NCBI GenBank assembly: GCA_021154945.1
Contig: JAJNQF010000033.1
Coordinates: 1 to 22,309 of the forward strand
From: Sphingomonas sp.
GTDB lineage: Bacteria > Pseudomonadota > Alphaproteobacteria > Sphingomonadales > Sphingomonadaceae
DNA: 22,309 nucleotides
Direction: 5' to 3'
The number at the start of each line of letters is the position of its first letter. Positions within the stretch are counted from its first letter, which is position 1. The notes under the pieces are model-generated. The model did no database searches and had not been told where the DNA came from. It saw only the letters and a list, made by a program, of their open reading frames with translations. The position numbers and the translations under genes are program-made. Positions 15,035-22,309 of the stretch are shown one piece after another.

Positions 15035-17962
15035 TCATTCCTCTACGAATACGATGCCACCCAACCCCGACGCTTGCGCGCCGTCGCTCTCCAGCAACAC
15101 GGAGACGATCCGGTCGCCTTCGCCGGCGGGCATGGGCACGATGAGCGTCGCGGGCGCGAACCCGGCCTTCGTCCCGACGCGCTTGCCGTCGATCCAGACC
15201 TCGCCACGACCGACGACCCCCTGCAAGACCAGCTTCCCGCCGCGCTCGCGCACGGGGCGGCGCGGAGTGACCTTGGCGCGCAGCACGCTCCAGGGTCCCT
15301 GACCTTGCGCCGGCTGGATTTCGCCGGCGCGCACGAACAGCCAACTGTTCATGTCGTTGTCCGCCAGAACGATGTCGGGCGATGGCCGGGTCGCGGACGC
15401 GGGGGATTGTCGCCAGTCCTGCACCAGGAGCGTCGCCGCGGTGGTCGGCACACGCGGCCGGGGTGCGGTTGCGAGCAGGCGGACCGTCGTCGTCGCACTT
15501 CGCAGGTTAGCCGACGTCGCCTCGAGCGACAACGCGCGCGCGCCTTGCTCGGCACGAACGATGACCTGTGCCAGGCCGTTGAACAGCGCACGCCTGTCGC
15601 CCTGTTCGGCTTCGTGGCTGATCGGATCGCCGTTGCCGAGGCCCATGATCGTCCCCCCGGTCACGGCGAATGCGACGGGAAGATTGGCGGTCGGCACATG
15701 GCGTCCGCGCGCATCGACCGCATCGATCGTGAACGGCTGCACGTCCTCGCCGTCGGCGGCCATGACGCTGCGATCGGGCGTGATCCGAAGCGCGACCGGC
15801 GCGCCGGTCGTCTCGACCACACTGCGCACGACCTCGCGCCCGCCGCGATAGCCGATCGCCTCCAGCCGGCCCGGCGCATAGCGAACCTGCCACTGCGGCA
15901 TGGTGAAGCGATCGACCGCCTGCTCGCCGATCACCGTGTCGTTCAGCAGCAGCCGCACCGTATCGACATTGGTCAGCGCCATCACCTTGACCGGCTGGCC
16001 CTCACGTCCCGGCCAGTTCCAGTGCGGCATCAGGTCGAGCAGCGGTACGTCGTCGATCCACTGCGCGCGGTGGAGATAATAGGCCATCTTGGGGAACCCG
16101 CACAGGTCCATGATCCCGAAATAGCTGCTGACCGACGGCCATTCGAACGGTGTCGGTTCGCCGTGATAGTCGAACCCGGTCCACACGAACGTCCCGCCAA
16201 CGAAGGGGCGCTCGGCGATCGATTTCCAGCCGGCGCGGTGCGTACTGCCCCAGTCGGCCGGCTCCTCGTCATAGGATGCCATGACGTGCGCGGCCCGGTC
16301 GGTCGTCCACGCGCCGCGCGTCATGAAGCTCGACGTGTCCTCCGAACTGATCATCGGCAGCGTCGGATTGGCGGCATGGAACCGGTCATACTGGTCGCGC
16401 TGGTAGTTGAAGCCGACCAGGTCGACCGCCTGGCTGACGTTGACGGGGGCGAACATCCCGCTGTTCATCGCCGCGGTCACCGGGCGACTGTCGTCGAGCG
16501 CCTTGACGGTCCGCGACATGCGCCGGACCATTTCATAGCCGGCGGGCGTGCCCTGCATCGGCTCTTCGTTGAAGACCGACCACATGATGACGCTGGGCCG
16601 GTTGCGATCGCGCCGCACCAGCCATTCCAGTTGCGCGATATAATCGGGGCTGGTGTTGAAGTTGCGGTTCTCGCTCATCACCAGGAAGCCGAGGCGATCG
16701 CACGCGTCGAGCACCTCGGTCGCGATCGCATTGTGCGAAAACCGGATCGCGTTGCAGCCCAGATCCTTCAGACGCCGGAGCCGCCATTCCCACAGCGCAT
16801 CGGGTACGGCGACGCCGACGCCCGCATGATCCTGGTGGTTGCACGTCCCCTTGATCTTCAGCGGGCGGTCGTTGAGATAAAACCCGGTCGCGCCATCGAA
16901 CCGAAGCGTCCGGAAGCCGATCCGAAGCGTCCGCTCGTCGACCGTCTTTCCCGCGCGGATTAGCCTGGTCCGCAGCGTGTAGAGCGTCGGCGTCTCGACC
17001 GACCACAGTCGGGGAGTCGCGACCGGGAGACTAAGCGCAACCTCGGCTGGCTCAAGCGACGGCACCGCCCCGCCAGCGGTTTGCGTCGCGATCACGCGCC
17101 CGTCGGGATCGATCAGCGTCGCTTCGATAGTGACCGCGGCCGCTTCCTTGCCGATATTGCCGAGCGTCGCGGTCACCGGGACGGACCACGCGCCGTCGGG
17201 TCCGCGGCGCGGATCGGCGTGGATACCATCGGTGGCGATGTAGGTGGCATCGCGCTTCACCAGCCAGACGTGGCGGTACAGCCCCGCGCCCTCGTACCAC
17301 CAGCCTTCCATCGTCTGCGCATCGACGCGCACGACGATCGTGTTCAGGTCGTCGCCATAGCGCGCGAGATCGGTGATATCGACGTACACCGAATTGTAGC
17401 CGCTCCAGTTGTGCGCGACGACCGATCCGTTGAACCAGATCGTCGCGTTCGTCGCGATCCCGCCGAACTGGATTTCGAGATAGCGCCCGCGGTCCTGCGG
17501 ATCGAGCCGCAACGTGCGCCGATACCAGCCGAAACCGCGGCGGCGATAACCCTGCGAGACGTTGGCGCTTTTGGCGACGGGCATCGCCATGGCCCAATCG
17601 TGCGGCAATGCGACCTCGGGCCAGTCCGAATCGTCATAATATAGGGCCGCGGCACCCTGTGCCTGTCCGGCCTTCGCGCTGTTGTAGGACCAGCCATGCC
17701 CGCGGATCTCGGGCATCGGTATGTCGCCGAGATGAAACCGCCAGCCGCCGTCGAGCAACAACCGGCCCGGATCCTCGACCGCCGCGCGCAGCGGCAGGGC
17801 GTTGCGCGTCGCGGGCATCGGCAGCGCCCCCGCAGTTGCTTCCTCGGACCGCGCTACCGCGGCGCGCGCGACCGGCGCCGGTCCTACCGCCGCGCCAAGC
17901 GCCGCACCATTCGCAAGAAACAGGCGGCGGCTGATCCGGGTCGTCGGCTGGTCCTGCTTCAT
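15035..17962 (-). CDS. GH2 beta-galactosidase-like enzyme, Tat-exported
   Basis: This 975-residue GH2 glycosidase opens with a Tat signal: the twin-arginine motif SRRLFL at 11-16, an Ala-rich h-region, and a likely cut near ARA (34). The sugar-binding domain runs about 65-235 (LLLDGGWRFHLGD, LPHDWAM, FGWYRRTL, ATIWFNG). An Ig-like domain covers about 240-350. The barrel starts at IKGTCNHQDHAGVG (370-383) with RFSHNAIATEVLDACDRLGF. The acid/base is Glu466 in MWSVFNEEP and the nucleophile is probably Glu541 in MISSEDTSS. DUF4982 and further Ig-like domains follow, then a C-terminal beta-sandwich that may bind sugar. I chose ATG 17962, with the strong ribosome site GGAGGGGG upstream. It is first in the hydrolase unit. 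Beta-galactosidase is most likely, but GH2 specificity is not secure. Confidence 0.88.
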   Translation of the reverse strand: MKQDQPTTRISRRLFLANGAALGAAVGPAPVARAAVARSEEATAGALPMPATRNALPLRAAVEDPGRLLLDGGWRFHLGDIPMPEIRGHGWSYNSAKAGQAQGAAALYYDDSDWPEVALPHDWAMAMPVAKSANVSQGYRRRGFGWYRRTLRLDPQDRGRYLEIQFGGIATNATIWFNGSVVAHNWSGYNSVYVDITDLARYGDDLNTIVVRVDAQTMEGWWYEGAGLYRHVWLVKRDATYIATDGIHADPRRGPDGAWSVPVTATLGNIGKEAAAVTIEATLIDPDGRVIATQTAGGAVPSLEPAEVALSLPVATPRLWSVETPTLYTLRTRLIRAGKTVDERTLRIGFRTLRFDGATGFYLNDRPLKIKGTCNHQDHAGVGVAVPDALWEWRLRRLKDLGCNAIRFSHNAIATEVLDACDRLGFLVMSENRNFNTSPDYIAQLEWLVRRDRNRPSVIMWSVFNEEPMQGTPAGYEMVRRMSRTVKALDDSRPVTAAMNSGMFAPVNVSQAVDLVGFNYQRDQYDRFHAANPTLPMISSEDTSSFMTRGAWTTDRAAHVMASYDEEPADWGSTHRAGWKSIAERPFVGGTFVWTGFDYHGEPTPFEWPSVSSYFGIMDLCGFPKMAYYLHRAQWIDDVPLLDLMPHWNWPGREGQPVKVMALTNVDTVRLLLNDTVIGEQAVDRFTMPQWQVRYAPGRLEAIGYRGGREVVRSVVETTGAPVALRITPDRSVMAADGEDVQPFTIDAVDARGRHVPTANLPVAFAVTGGTIMGLGNGDPISHEAEQGDRRALFNGLAQVIVRAEQGARALSLEATSANLRSATTTVRLLATAPRPRVPTTAATLLVQDWRQSPASATRPSPDIVLADNDMNSWLFVRAGEIQPAQGQGPWSVLRAKVTPRRPVRERGGKLVLQGVVGRGEVWIDGKRVGTKAGFAPATLIVPMPAGEGDRIVSVLLESDGAQASGLGGIVFVEE

Positions 17963-18064
17963 CGTTTCCCCCTCCGAAGCGCGCATATAGCGGCCATGCT
18001 TACGCTTGCGAATCGAAGCCAGCGGCCCTGTCATAACCGTGTCTATCATTCCCTGCCCGTCAGA

Positions 18065-18096
18065 GGCTGAGCCCGATCCAAAGACCGAGCCCAGCC
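18065..18096 (-). terminator. Terminator-like hairpin after the TonB receptor stub
   Basis: On the minus strand, arms of 14 bases (18083-18096 and 18065-18078) pair fully when G-U wobbles are allowed, closing a UUUG loop. On the plus strand the same wobbles become A-C mismatches, so the structure favours minus-strand RNA. It lies 21 bases after the receptor stop. There is no U-run after it. It probably ended the former receptor transcript and separates it from the GH2 operon. Confidence 0.55.
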
Positions 18097-18117
18097 CTGA
18101 CGTCCAGCGTTGCCGGA

Positions 18118-18402
18118 TCAGAAGGTGATGCGCGCCACGCCGCTGATCTGGCGATCGCTCATGATCGAATCGCGCGGCCGGGTGGTGATGCCGTAGAAGG
18201 TCGACCGCACCGTGTTGGTGAGGTTCGTGCCGTTCAGCGTCAGCGAGAGATGCGGCGTTATGTTGGCGGTGATCGACGCATCCAGCTGGCCCGACGGCTT
18301 CTGGAACTGCGGCAGATTGCCCGTACCGTTCGCCGACGTCGTCACCAGGAACTTGCTCCGCCAGTTATACGCAACCCGCGCCGAGAGAATCCCGCGCTCG
18401 GC
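18118..18402 (-). pseudogene. TonB-dependent receptor, C-terminal remnant
   Basis: Only about 93 codons of an outer-membrane TonB-dependent receptor survive. The segment GILSARVAYNWRSKFL is the typical penultimate-barrel signature. NLPQFQKPSGQLDASIT and HLSLTLNGTNLTN follow, with an end in QISGVARITF. The terminal Phe is the usual outer-membrane protein signature. Around 800 or more N-terminal residues (signal, TonB box, plug, most of the barrel) are missing. Upstream, homology breaks off at about 18400 into a DUF1080 gene read in another frame, with no start codon of its own that makes sense. This is therefore a deletion stub and not a functional gene. Its position just before the GH2-GH35-GH31 operon suggests it was that locus's glycan importer. 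Confidence 0.85.
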
Positions 18403-19301
18403 TCGACCGTGATCGCCCGGAACCACGTCTCGGCGCCTTCCGACTGAAGCTGAATATGGCCGTGCGTCAGTGGGCGCCGCGTGCCGTCGGGCGCGATCGT
18501 CGCCAGGTCATGCACTTCGGCAACCGGTACGCCGTTGACGACGTGCACCGCGCGATCGCCGACGACATACAGGTCGAGCGTGTTCCATTCGCCGATCGGG
18601 CGCTCGGCGTCGGTGGCGGCCTCGACGTTCCAGGTCGGCGTGCCGTTGACGATGTCGATTTCGCGTCCCCCGACGCGGAAACGAAGATGGGGTTCGACCA
18701 GTGACGGATCGAACGTCACGCTGGTGCGCCCACGCAGCTTGCCGCCCACCGCGACGACCATGCCGGTCGATCCGGTCATGATCTCGAACTCGACCGACGG
18801 ACGCCACGTGCCGAAGACTTCGCCGGCTGCACCGTGCGTATGATACAGCAGGCCGTTGTTGCGAGGCAGCGTGACGCGCGGCGCCCAGGTCTTGGCGCCC
18901 CATTTGAACTGCAACCGCAGGTGATAGTCGCGCAGGTCGGCCTGGTTGACCAGACTGCCCCAGGTCTTGCCCTTCACCCAGATCGCGGGCGCACCGTCCA
19001 CGGAGCGCACGGCGAAATCGCCGCTGGTGTCCCGGCTGGTACCGATCGGCGGCGTGCTCGGGTCGGACTTGTACGTGATCGAAGGGTCGGCATAGCCCAG
19101 CCAGGGCGCCCAGCCCTTCAGGCTGTGCCCGTCGAACAGCGCGGTCGGCTTGCCGGTCGGCACCGGTATGTCCGTCAGCGTGAGGCGCTGCGGCGTGGTC
19201 GCCGGCGCGCCCGCAATGGCGCGGGCCCGGTCCTTGGACGTCTGCGCGGTCGCGGGGGCGGACAGCACCAGAAGGGCCACCATTGCTCGATCAAACCACA
19301 T
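18342..19301 (-). CDS. DUF1080 (3-keto-glycoside hydrolase/lyase-like) protein with altered C-terminus
   Basis: This 319-residue exported protein is of the DUF1080 family, whose studied members act on 3-keto-glycosides. A signal peptide covers residues 1-20 (MVALLVLSAPATAQ). The concanavalin-like domain runs from KPTALFDGHSLKGW (51-64) through NGLLYHTHGAAGEVFGTWRP (149-168) and FEIMTGSTGM to GHIQLQSEGAETWFRAITVE (281-300). This is where such proteins normally end within a few residues. Here the frame runs on for about 18 unrelated residues that are an out-of-frame reading of a TonB receptor tail. The fold is probably intact. I chose ATG 19301 because GAGG lies nine bases upstream; ATG 19307 and 19322 are alternatives. 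It is divergent from a ThuA-family gene, a common partner, and has a LacI-type palindrome upstream. Confidence 0.82.
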   Translation of the reverse strand: MWFDRAMVALLVLSAPATAQTSKDRARAIAGAPATTPQRLTLTDIPVPTGKPTALFDGHSLKGWAPWLGYADPSITYKSDPSTPPIGTSRDTSGDFAVRSVDGAPAIWVKGKTWGSLVNQADLRDYHLRLQFKWGAKTWAPRVTLPRNNGLLYHTHGAAGEVFGTWRPSVEFEIMTGSTGMVVAVGGKLRGRTSVTFDPSLVEPHLRFRVGGREIDIVNGTPTWNVEAATDAERPIGEWNTLDLYVVGDRAVHVVNGVPVAEVHDLATIAPDGTRRPLTHGHIQLQSEGAETWFRAITVEPSAGFSRRGLRITGGASSW

Positions 19302-19344
19302 AGACATTCGCCTCGCAACCATCGCTCGACCAGCGATTAGCCAT

Positions 19345-19373
19345 AGCCTAGCGTGTTATCGATACCAGTTGAA
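19345..19373 (-). promoter_or_regulatory. Possible promoter of the DUF1080 gene
   Basis: On the minus strand TTCAAC (19368-19373) and TAGGCT (19345-19350) are separated by 17 bases and lie about 45 bases before the start codon. Both hexamers match sigma-70 consensus only partly. The palindromic operator fills the spacer, an arrangement that would suit repression. Confidence 0.3.
19354..19367. promoter_or_regulatory. LacI-family operator-like palindrome
   Basis: TGTTATCGATACCA is a 14-base palindrome with six of seven symmetric pairs and a central CG. It fits the LacI/GalR-family pattern TGnTAnCGnTAnCA. It stands 52 bases upstream of the DUF1080 start and 131 bases before the ThuA start, so it could control either gene. 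No LacI-family regulator gene is in the window. Confidence 0.55.
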
Positions 19374-19498
19374 CGTCCGTCTATGCACGCTCCGGTGATT
19401 ATCGCGCTCGCAGCGATTTCACTCCGGCTGGCACTTTCGCGGGTGCTTGCTCGCGCCGTCCCGCCATTTGGGCTAATGGTCGGGCGGGAGATTGCACG

Positions 19499-20293
19499 AT
19501 GCACAAGATGTTAGCGCTGGTCGCACTGTTAACGATGGCGCAGGCGGCGCCCAATCCGCATCTGCCGAAGGCCACCTACGACACCGTCGCCCCCGCGCTT
19601 CCCAAGGGGTTGCACGACGCGGTCCTGATCGTTTCGAAGACCAATGGCTGGCGACACATCGAGCATATTCCGCACTCGAACATCGTGCTTGCCGATATCG
19701 CGAAGGGCCTGGGCCGTGCGAGCTTCGCCACCGAGAATGCGGCGGTCTTCAACGACGAATATTTGCGGCATTTTTCCGTCGTCGTGCTGAACAGTGCCAG
19801 CGGCGATTTCCTGACGCGAGATCAACGCGCTGCATTCGCCCGCTTCGTGGCGCGGGGCGGCGGCGTGGTGGCCTTGCATGCCGCAGGCGACGATAGTCAC
19901 ACCGACTCCTGGTATAGCGACACGGTGATCGGCACCAAGTTCATCGGCCATCCGGGCGGGGGCGATCAGTTCCAACCCGCGCGGGTCATCGTCGATCGAC
20001 CGAACCATCCGATCGTGGCTGGCGTCACGCTGCCCTGGTCGCCGGTGGATGAATGGTATTCGTTCGACGCCAATCCGGCTGCGCGCGGGATGACCGTGCT
20101 CGCGCGGATCGACGAGGGCAGCTATCGTCCCGGTGCGAAACTGGCGATGGGTGACCACCCCGTCATCTGGATCAATCCCACGACGAAAGGCCGCGTCGTC
20201 TATTCCGCGCTGGGCCATGCGCCGGAGGCCTATGACGATCCGAACTATCGGCGCATTCTCGTCAATGCGATCCGCTGGGCGGGAAACCGGTAA
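19499..20293 (+). CDS. ThuA-like domain protein, exported
   Basis: This 264-residue protein is of the ThuA family (glutamine amidotransferase-like fold). Members are linked to trehalose and other 3-keto-sugar use, but the exact reaction is unsettled. Residues 1-16 form a short signal peptide (MLALVALLTMAQAA). The domain begins at AVLIVSKTNGWRHIEHIPHS and carries GGGVVALHAAGDDSH and FIGHPGGGDQFQPARVIV. Further on are HPIVAGVTLPW, VDEWYSF and a C-terminal GRVVYSALGHAPEAYDDPNY; all are typical of the family. The start is ATG 19499 with GGGAG about nine bases upstream. It is divergent from the DUF1080 gene, and ThuA and DUF1080 proteins often occur together in sugar loci. Its stop faces the chemotaxis receptor stop 67 bases away, with no clear terminator between. 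Confidence 0.85.
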   Translation: MHKMLALVALLTMAQAAPNPHLPKATYDTVAPALPKGLHDAVLIVSKTNGWRHIEHIPHSNIVLADIAKGLGRASFATENAAVFNDEYLRHFSVVVLNSASGDFLTRDQRAAFARFVARGGGVVALHAAGDDSHTDSWYSDTVIGTKFIGHPGGGDQFQPARVIVDRPNHPIVAGVTLPWSPVDEWYSFDANPAARGMTVLARIDEGSYRPGAKLAMGDHPVIWINPTTKGRVVYSALGHAPEAYDDPNYRRILVNAIRWAGNR

Positions 20294-20360
20294 AGCGCGA
20301 CCGGACAGACAGGCAACTGACCCGCTGAGATACTACGATCACCCTCCAACTCCGCCCCGC

Positions 20361-22109
20361 TCATGCCGTGTGAAGCTGGCCGAAGAAACGTGACAGCGCA
20401 TCGTCGATCGAAGACGCGCCGTCCTCGACCCGCCGGGAATCGTTGCGGACCTGCGACGCCATCCCCGCCGCGCCGCGGGTCGCGACCGAGACGTCGCTGA
20501 CGAGGCGACCGATCAGGGCGAGATCGGTCGCGGCACCGGCGACGTTGCGATTGATCGTCTCGCCGCTCTGCGCCTGTTCGCCGATGCTGGAGGCGAGATC
20601 GTCGGCGCCGCGCGCCATGTCCTCGACCATCGACCGGATATGCAGCAGTCCGGCGCACGCGGCTTCGGTGCCGCGTTGCATGCCGGCGATCTGATCGGCG
20701 ATCGCGCCGGTCGCCTCCGCGGTCTGCGTGGCGAGCATCTTCACTTCGCCCGCGACGACCGCGAACCCCCTGCCCGCCTCGCCGACCCGCGCCGCCTCGA
20801 TCGCCGCGTTCAGCGCAAGCAGCTTGGTCCGCGCGGCGATCGTGCCGATCAGCCCGACGATCGCGCCGATCGCGCGCGCGTCGTCCTGGACACCGATCAT
20901 CGCGGTGGCGAGGTCGGCGGCGCGGTCGGCCGCCTGCGCGCTGAGATCGGCAGTCCGCCGCGTGCTGTCGCTCGACTGGCGGATCGCGTTCATGAACTGG
21001 GTCGTGGCCGCCGCGATGTCGGTCGCGCCGTCGATCGCACGCCGCACCGCGACGCCGACGTCGCCCAGTTCGCGCGTCGCACCGGTGGAATGATCTTCGA
21101 GCTGACCCGAGGTCGCCGACAGCTGCGTGGCCGAACCGCGCAGGGCCGCGAGCACGTCGGCGATCTCGTCCTCGAGCGCGGTCGCGGCCTGCCGGACGAT
21201 CCGATTGCGTTCGGCCTCGGCATCCTCGGTGATGCGGCGCGCGGACTCGATCTGGCGGTCGCGCGCGACCTCCGCCATCCGCTGCCGGGCGTTTTCGGCT
21301 TCGAGCCGGGCGCGTTCGACGACCGATGCGCGAAACACTTCGATCGCGCGCGACATCCGGCCGATCTCGTCGCGCCGGTTGCCATGCGGAGTGCGGCCAT
21401 CCGCGTTGCCCCCCGCGATCACCGCCATCGTTCGCTCGATGTCGAGCAGCGGCCGGACGATCGTGCGCTGGACGATCGCGACGGTACCGGCGGCGGCCAG
21501 CGAGAACAGGAGGATGCTGGCGAGGACGCTGATCGTCACCTCCTGCCGCTCCAGGTCGTGCGCATGGCGGAACAGGTGCGCGACTTCCGCCTCCTGCCCG
21601 GCGATCAGCGTGTCCGCGATCGTCGAGGCGATCCGCTCGTTGGGCCGCACGTCGCTGCGAAAGACCGCCCAGGCATGGGTCTGATTGCCCCGGCTCGCCT
21701 CGCCGGCGACGATCGCCAGTCGATCGAGAACGACGACCTGGCTGCGGATATAGCGGCTGTTCGGGCTCAGCCGGGCGCCCGGATCGCGGACGAGTTGGGC
21801 GAGTTGCATCCGCATCTGCTGCGACCGGGTCGAGAATTTGCCGTGGATCACGCCCAGTGCGCGCGGATCGCGTTCGAGCAACAGGTTGAGTGCGTCGCGT
21901 TGCAGCGAGCGGCTGAGCGAGCGGAGTTCGATCAGGTGGATCCGCACGATCTGGCCCGAATTGGCGGCATCGCGCGCGGTCTGGACGCGGCTGCGCGTGC
22001 CAAGCCCGATGAGGCCGAGCACGCATACCAGGCCGAGCATGATCGCAACCGGCACCATCAGCCGCGCAACCATGCTCCGCGACCATAATCTCGCCGTGCG
22101 GTGTGTCAT
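20361..22109 (-). CDS. Methyl-accepting chemotaxis protein
   Basis: This 582-residue chemoreceptor has a first membrane helix at 14-37 and a periplasmic helical sensor of about 155 residues. A second helix lies at 191-215, followed by a HAMP domain at 216-270 (IVRPLLDIERTMAVIAGG). A coiled-coil spans about 265-320, and the signalling domain runs to 575. The kinase-contact tip reads RTKLLALNAAIEAARVGEAG and RGFAVVAGEVKMLATQTAEA (427-466), close to consensus. The periplasmic part is all-helical and resembles a four-helix bundle sensor; no ligand can be named. No CheW-binding pentapeptide tail is obvious. ATG 22109 has no good ribosome site, but the later ATG 22073 would cut into the first helix region. 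It starts 24 bases after the phosphatase gene stop, so the two may be co-transcribed. Confidence 0.92.
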   Translation of the reverse strand: MTHRTARLWSRSMVARLMVPVAIMLGLVCVLGLIGLGTRSRVQTARDAANSGQIVRIHLIELRSLSRSLQRDALNLLLERDPRALGVIHGKFSTRSQQMRMQLAQLVRDPGARLSPNSRYIRSQVVVLDRLAIVAGEASRGNQTHAWAVFRSDVRPNERIASTIADTLIAGQEAEVAHLFRHAHDLERQEVTISVLASILLFSLAAAGTVAIVQRTIVRPLLDIERTMAVIAGGNADGRTPHGNRRDEIGRMSRAIEVFRASVVERARLEAENARQRMAEVARDRQIESARRITEDAEAERNRIVRQAATALEDEIADVLAALRGSATQLSATSGQLEDHSTGATRELGDVGVAVRRAIDGATDIAAATTQFMNAIRQSSDSTRRTADLSAQAADRAADLATAMIGVQDDARAIGAIVGLIGTIAARTKLLALNAAIEAARVGEAGRGFAVVAGEVKMLATQTAEATGAIADQIAGMQRGTEAACAGLLHIRSMVEDMARGADDLASSIGEQAQSGETINRNVAGAATDLALIGRLVSDVSVATRGAAGMASQVRNDSRRVEDGASSIDDALSRFFGQLHTA

Positions 22110-22133
22110 AGCGAGCGCGCTACGGCAGCCGTC

Positions 22134-22309
22134 TTAACCCTGTGTGACAGTCGACACCTGCTTCAGGACATGGCCGGCGAACGCCGACAAGGCACAGGTT
22201 TCGCCGCAATCGGGTATCGTCAGGGCCACGCTGTCCGGCGGTGTGCGTTCCGACAGGGATATCCGGTGGCGCATCTGGTCGAGCCCCTGCGCGACATAAT
22301 GGGCGCGCA
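22134..22309 (-). CDS. Histidine acid phosphatase / phytase (AppA-like), C-terminal end
   Basis: This partial gene enters the window on the minus strand and stops with TAA at 22134-22136, leaving 57 residues. The tail LDQMRHRISLSERTPPDSVA, then LTIPDCGETCALSAFAGHVL, lines up by eye with the end of E. coli AppA phytase (QMRDKTPLSLNTPPGEVKL, then a Cys-containing segment and CSLAGF). It keeps the two nearby cysteines. Members are periplasmic enzymes that release phosphate from phytate or other esters by a phospho-histidine. The catalytic RHGxRxP and HD motifs would lie outside the window. It ends 24 bases before the chemoreceptor start. Phytase versus glucose-1-phosphatase cannot be told from this part. 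Confidence 0.7.
   Translation of the reverse strand, partial: RAHYVAQGLDQMRHRISLSERTPPDSVALTIPDCGETCALSAFAGHVLKQVSTVTQG

Noticed and set aside
18118..18426. Small independent protein starting at the ATG at 18426
   Set aside because: The first nine or so residues are an out-of-frame reading of the DUF1080 gene, and the rest is the end of a large outer-membrane barrel that could not fold alone.
20245..22088. Long ORFs of 613 and 482 residues overlapping the chemoreceptor (one on each strand)
   Set aside because: Both are Arg/Ala/Asp-rich without domains, whereas the 582-residue frame has TM, HAMP and the conserved receptor tip.

Overview
The window is high-GC DNA from what looks like an alphaproteobacterium of the Sphingomonas type. 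This rests on base composition, GTG starts, a TonB-receptor-based glycan locus with a Tat-exported family 2 glycosidase, and the style of the hypothetical membrane proteins. The assignment is inference from protein style; no rRNA or other marker gene is present.

Positions 1-3762 (+) are a hexuronate catabolic operon: the 3' part of uronate isomerase (uxaC), a fructuronate reductase-type dehydrogenase overlapping it by 4 bases, and an ExuT-like hexuronate importer. Positions 3962-10142 hold mostly membrane proteins. There is a KdpD-like sensory protein without its histidine kinase, preceded on the same strand by an anchored protein of unknown function. An SLC13-type anion permease is divergent from that pair. 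Next come a membrane-anchored protein with a Gly-rich tail, a two-TM potassium channel with an RCK domain, and a small acidic ORF.

Positions 10363-17962 (-) are a three-gene glycoside hydrolase operon: a GH2 beta-galactosidase-like enzyme (Tat signal), a GH35 beta-galactosidase (Sec signal) and a GH31 alpha-xylosidase-like enzyme with a PA14 insert (Sec signal). The GH35 plus PA14-GH31 pairing resembles xyloglucan-oligosaccharide side-chain removal. Just upstream, the expected TonB-dependent receptor survives only as its last ~93 codons. These are joined out of frame to the 3' end of a DUF1080 gene, which looks like a deletion scar at about 18400. A terminator-like hairpin follows the receptor stub. 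A LacI-type operator palindrome lies upstream of the DUF1080 gene, and a ThuA-family gene is divergent from it.

Positions 20361-22309 (-) carry a methyl-accepting chemotaxis protein and, at the edge, the last 57 codons of an AppA-like histidine acid phosphatase (phytase). That last gene was read directly from the reverse strand.

The most notable points are the DUF1080/TonB-receptor fusion scar with the orphaned hydrolase operon, the kinase-less KdpD sensor module with its unknown partner, and the operator palindrome. I saw no CRISPR array, tRNA, rRNA or insertion sequence.
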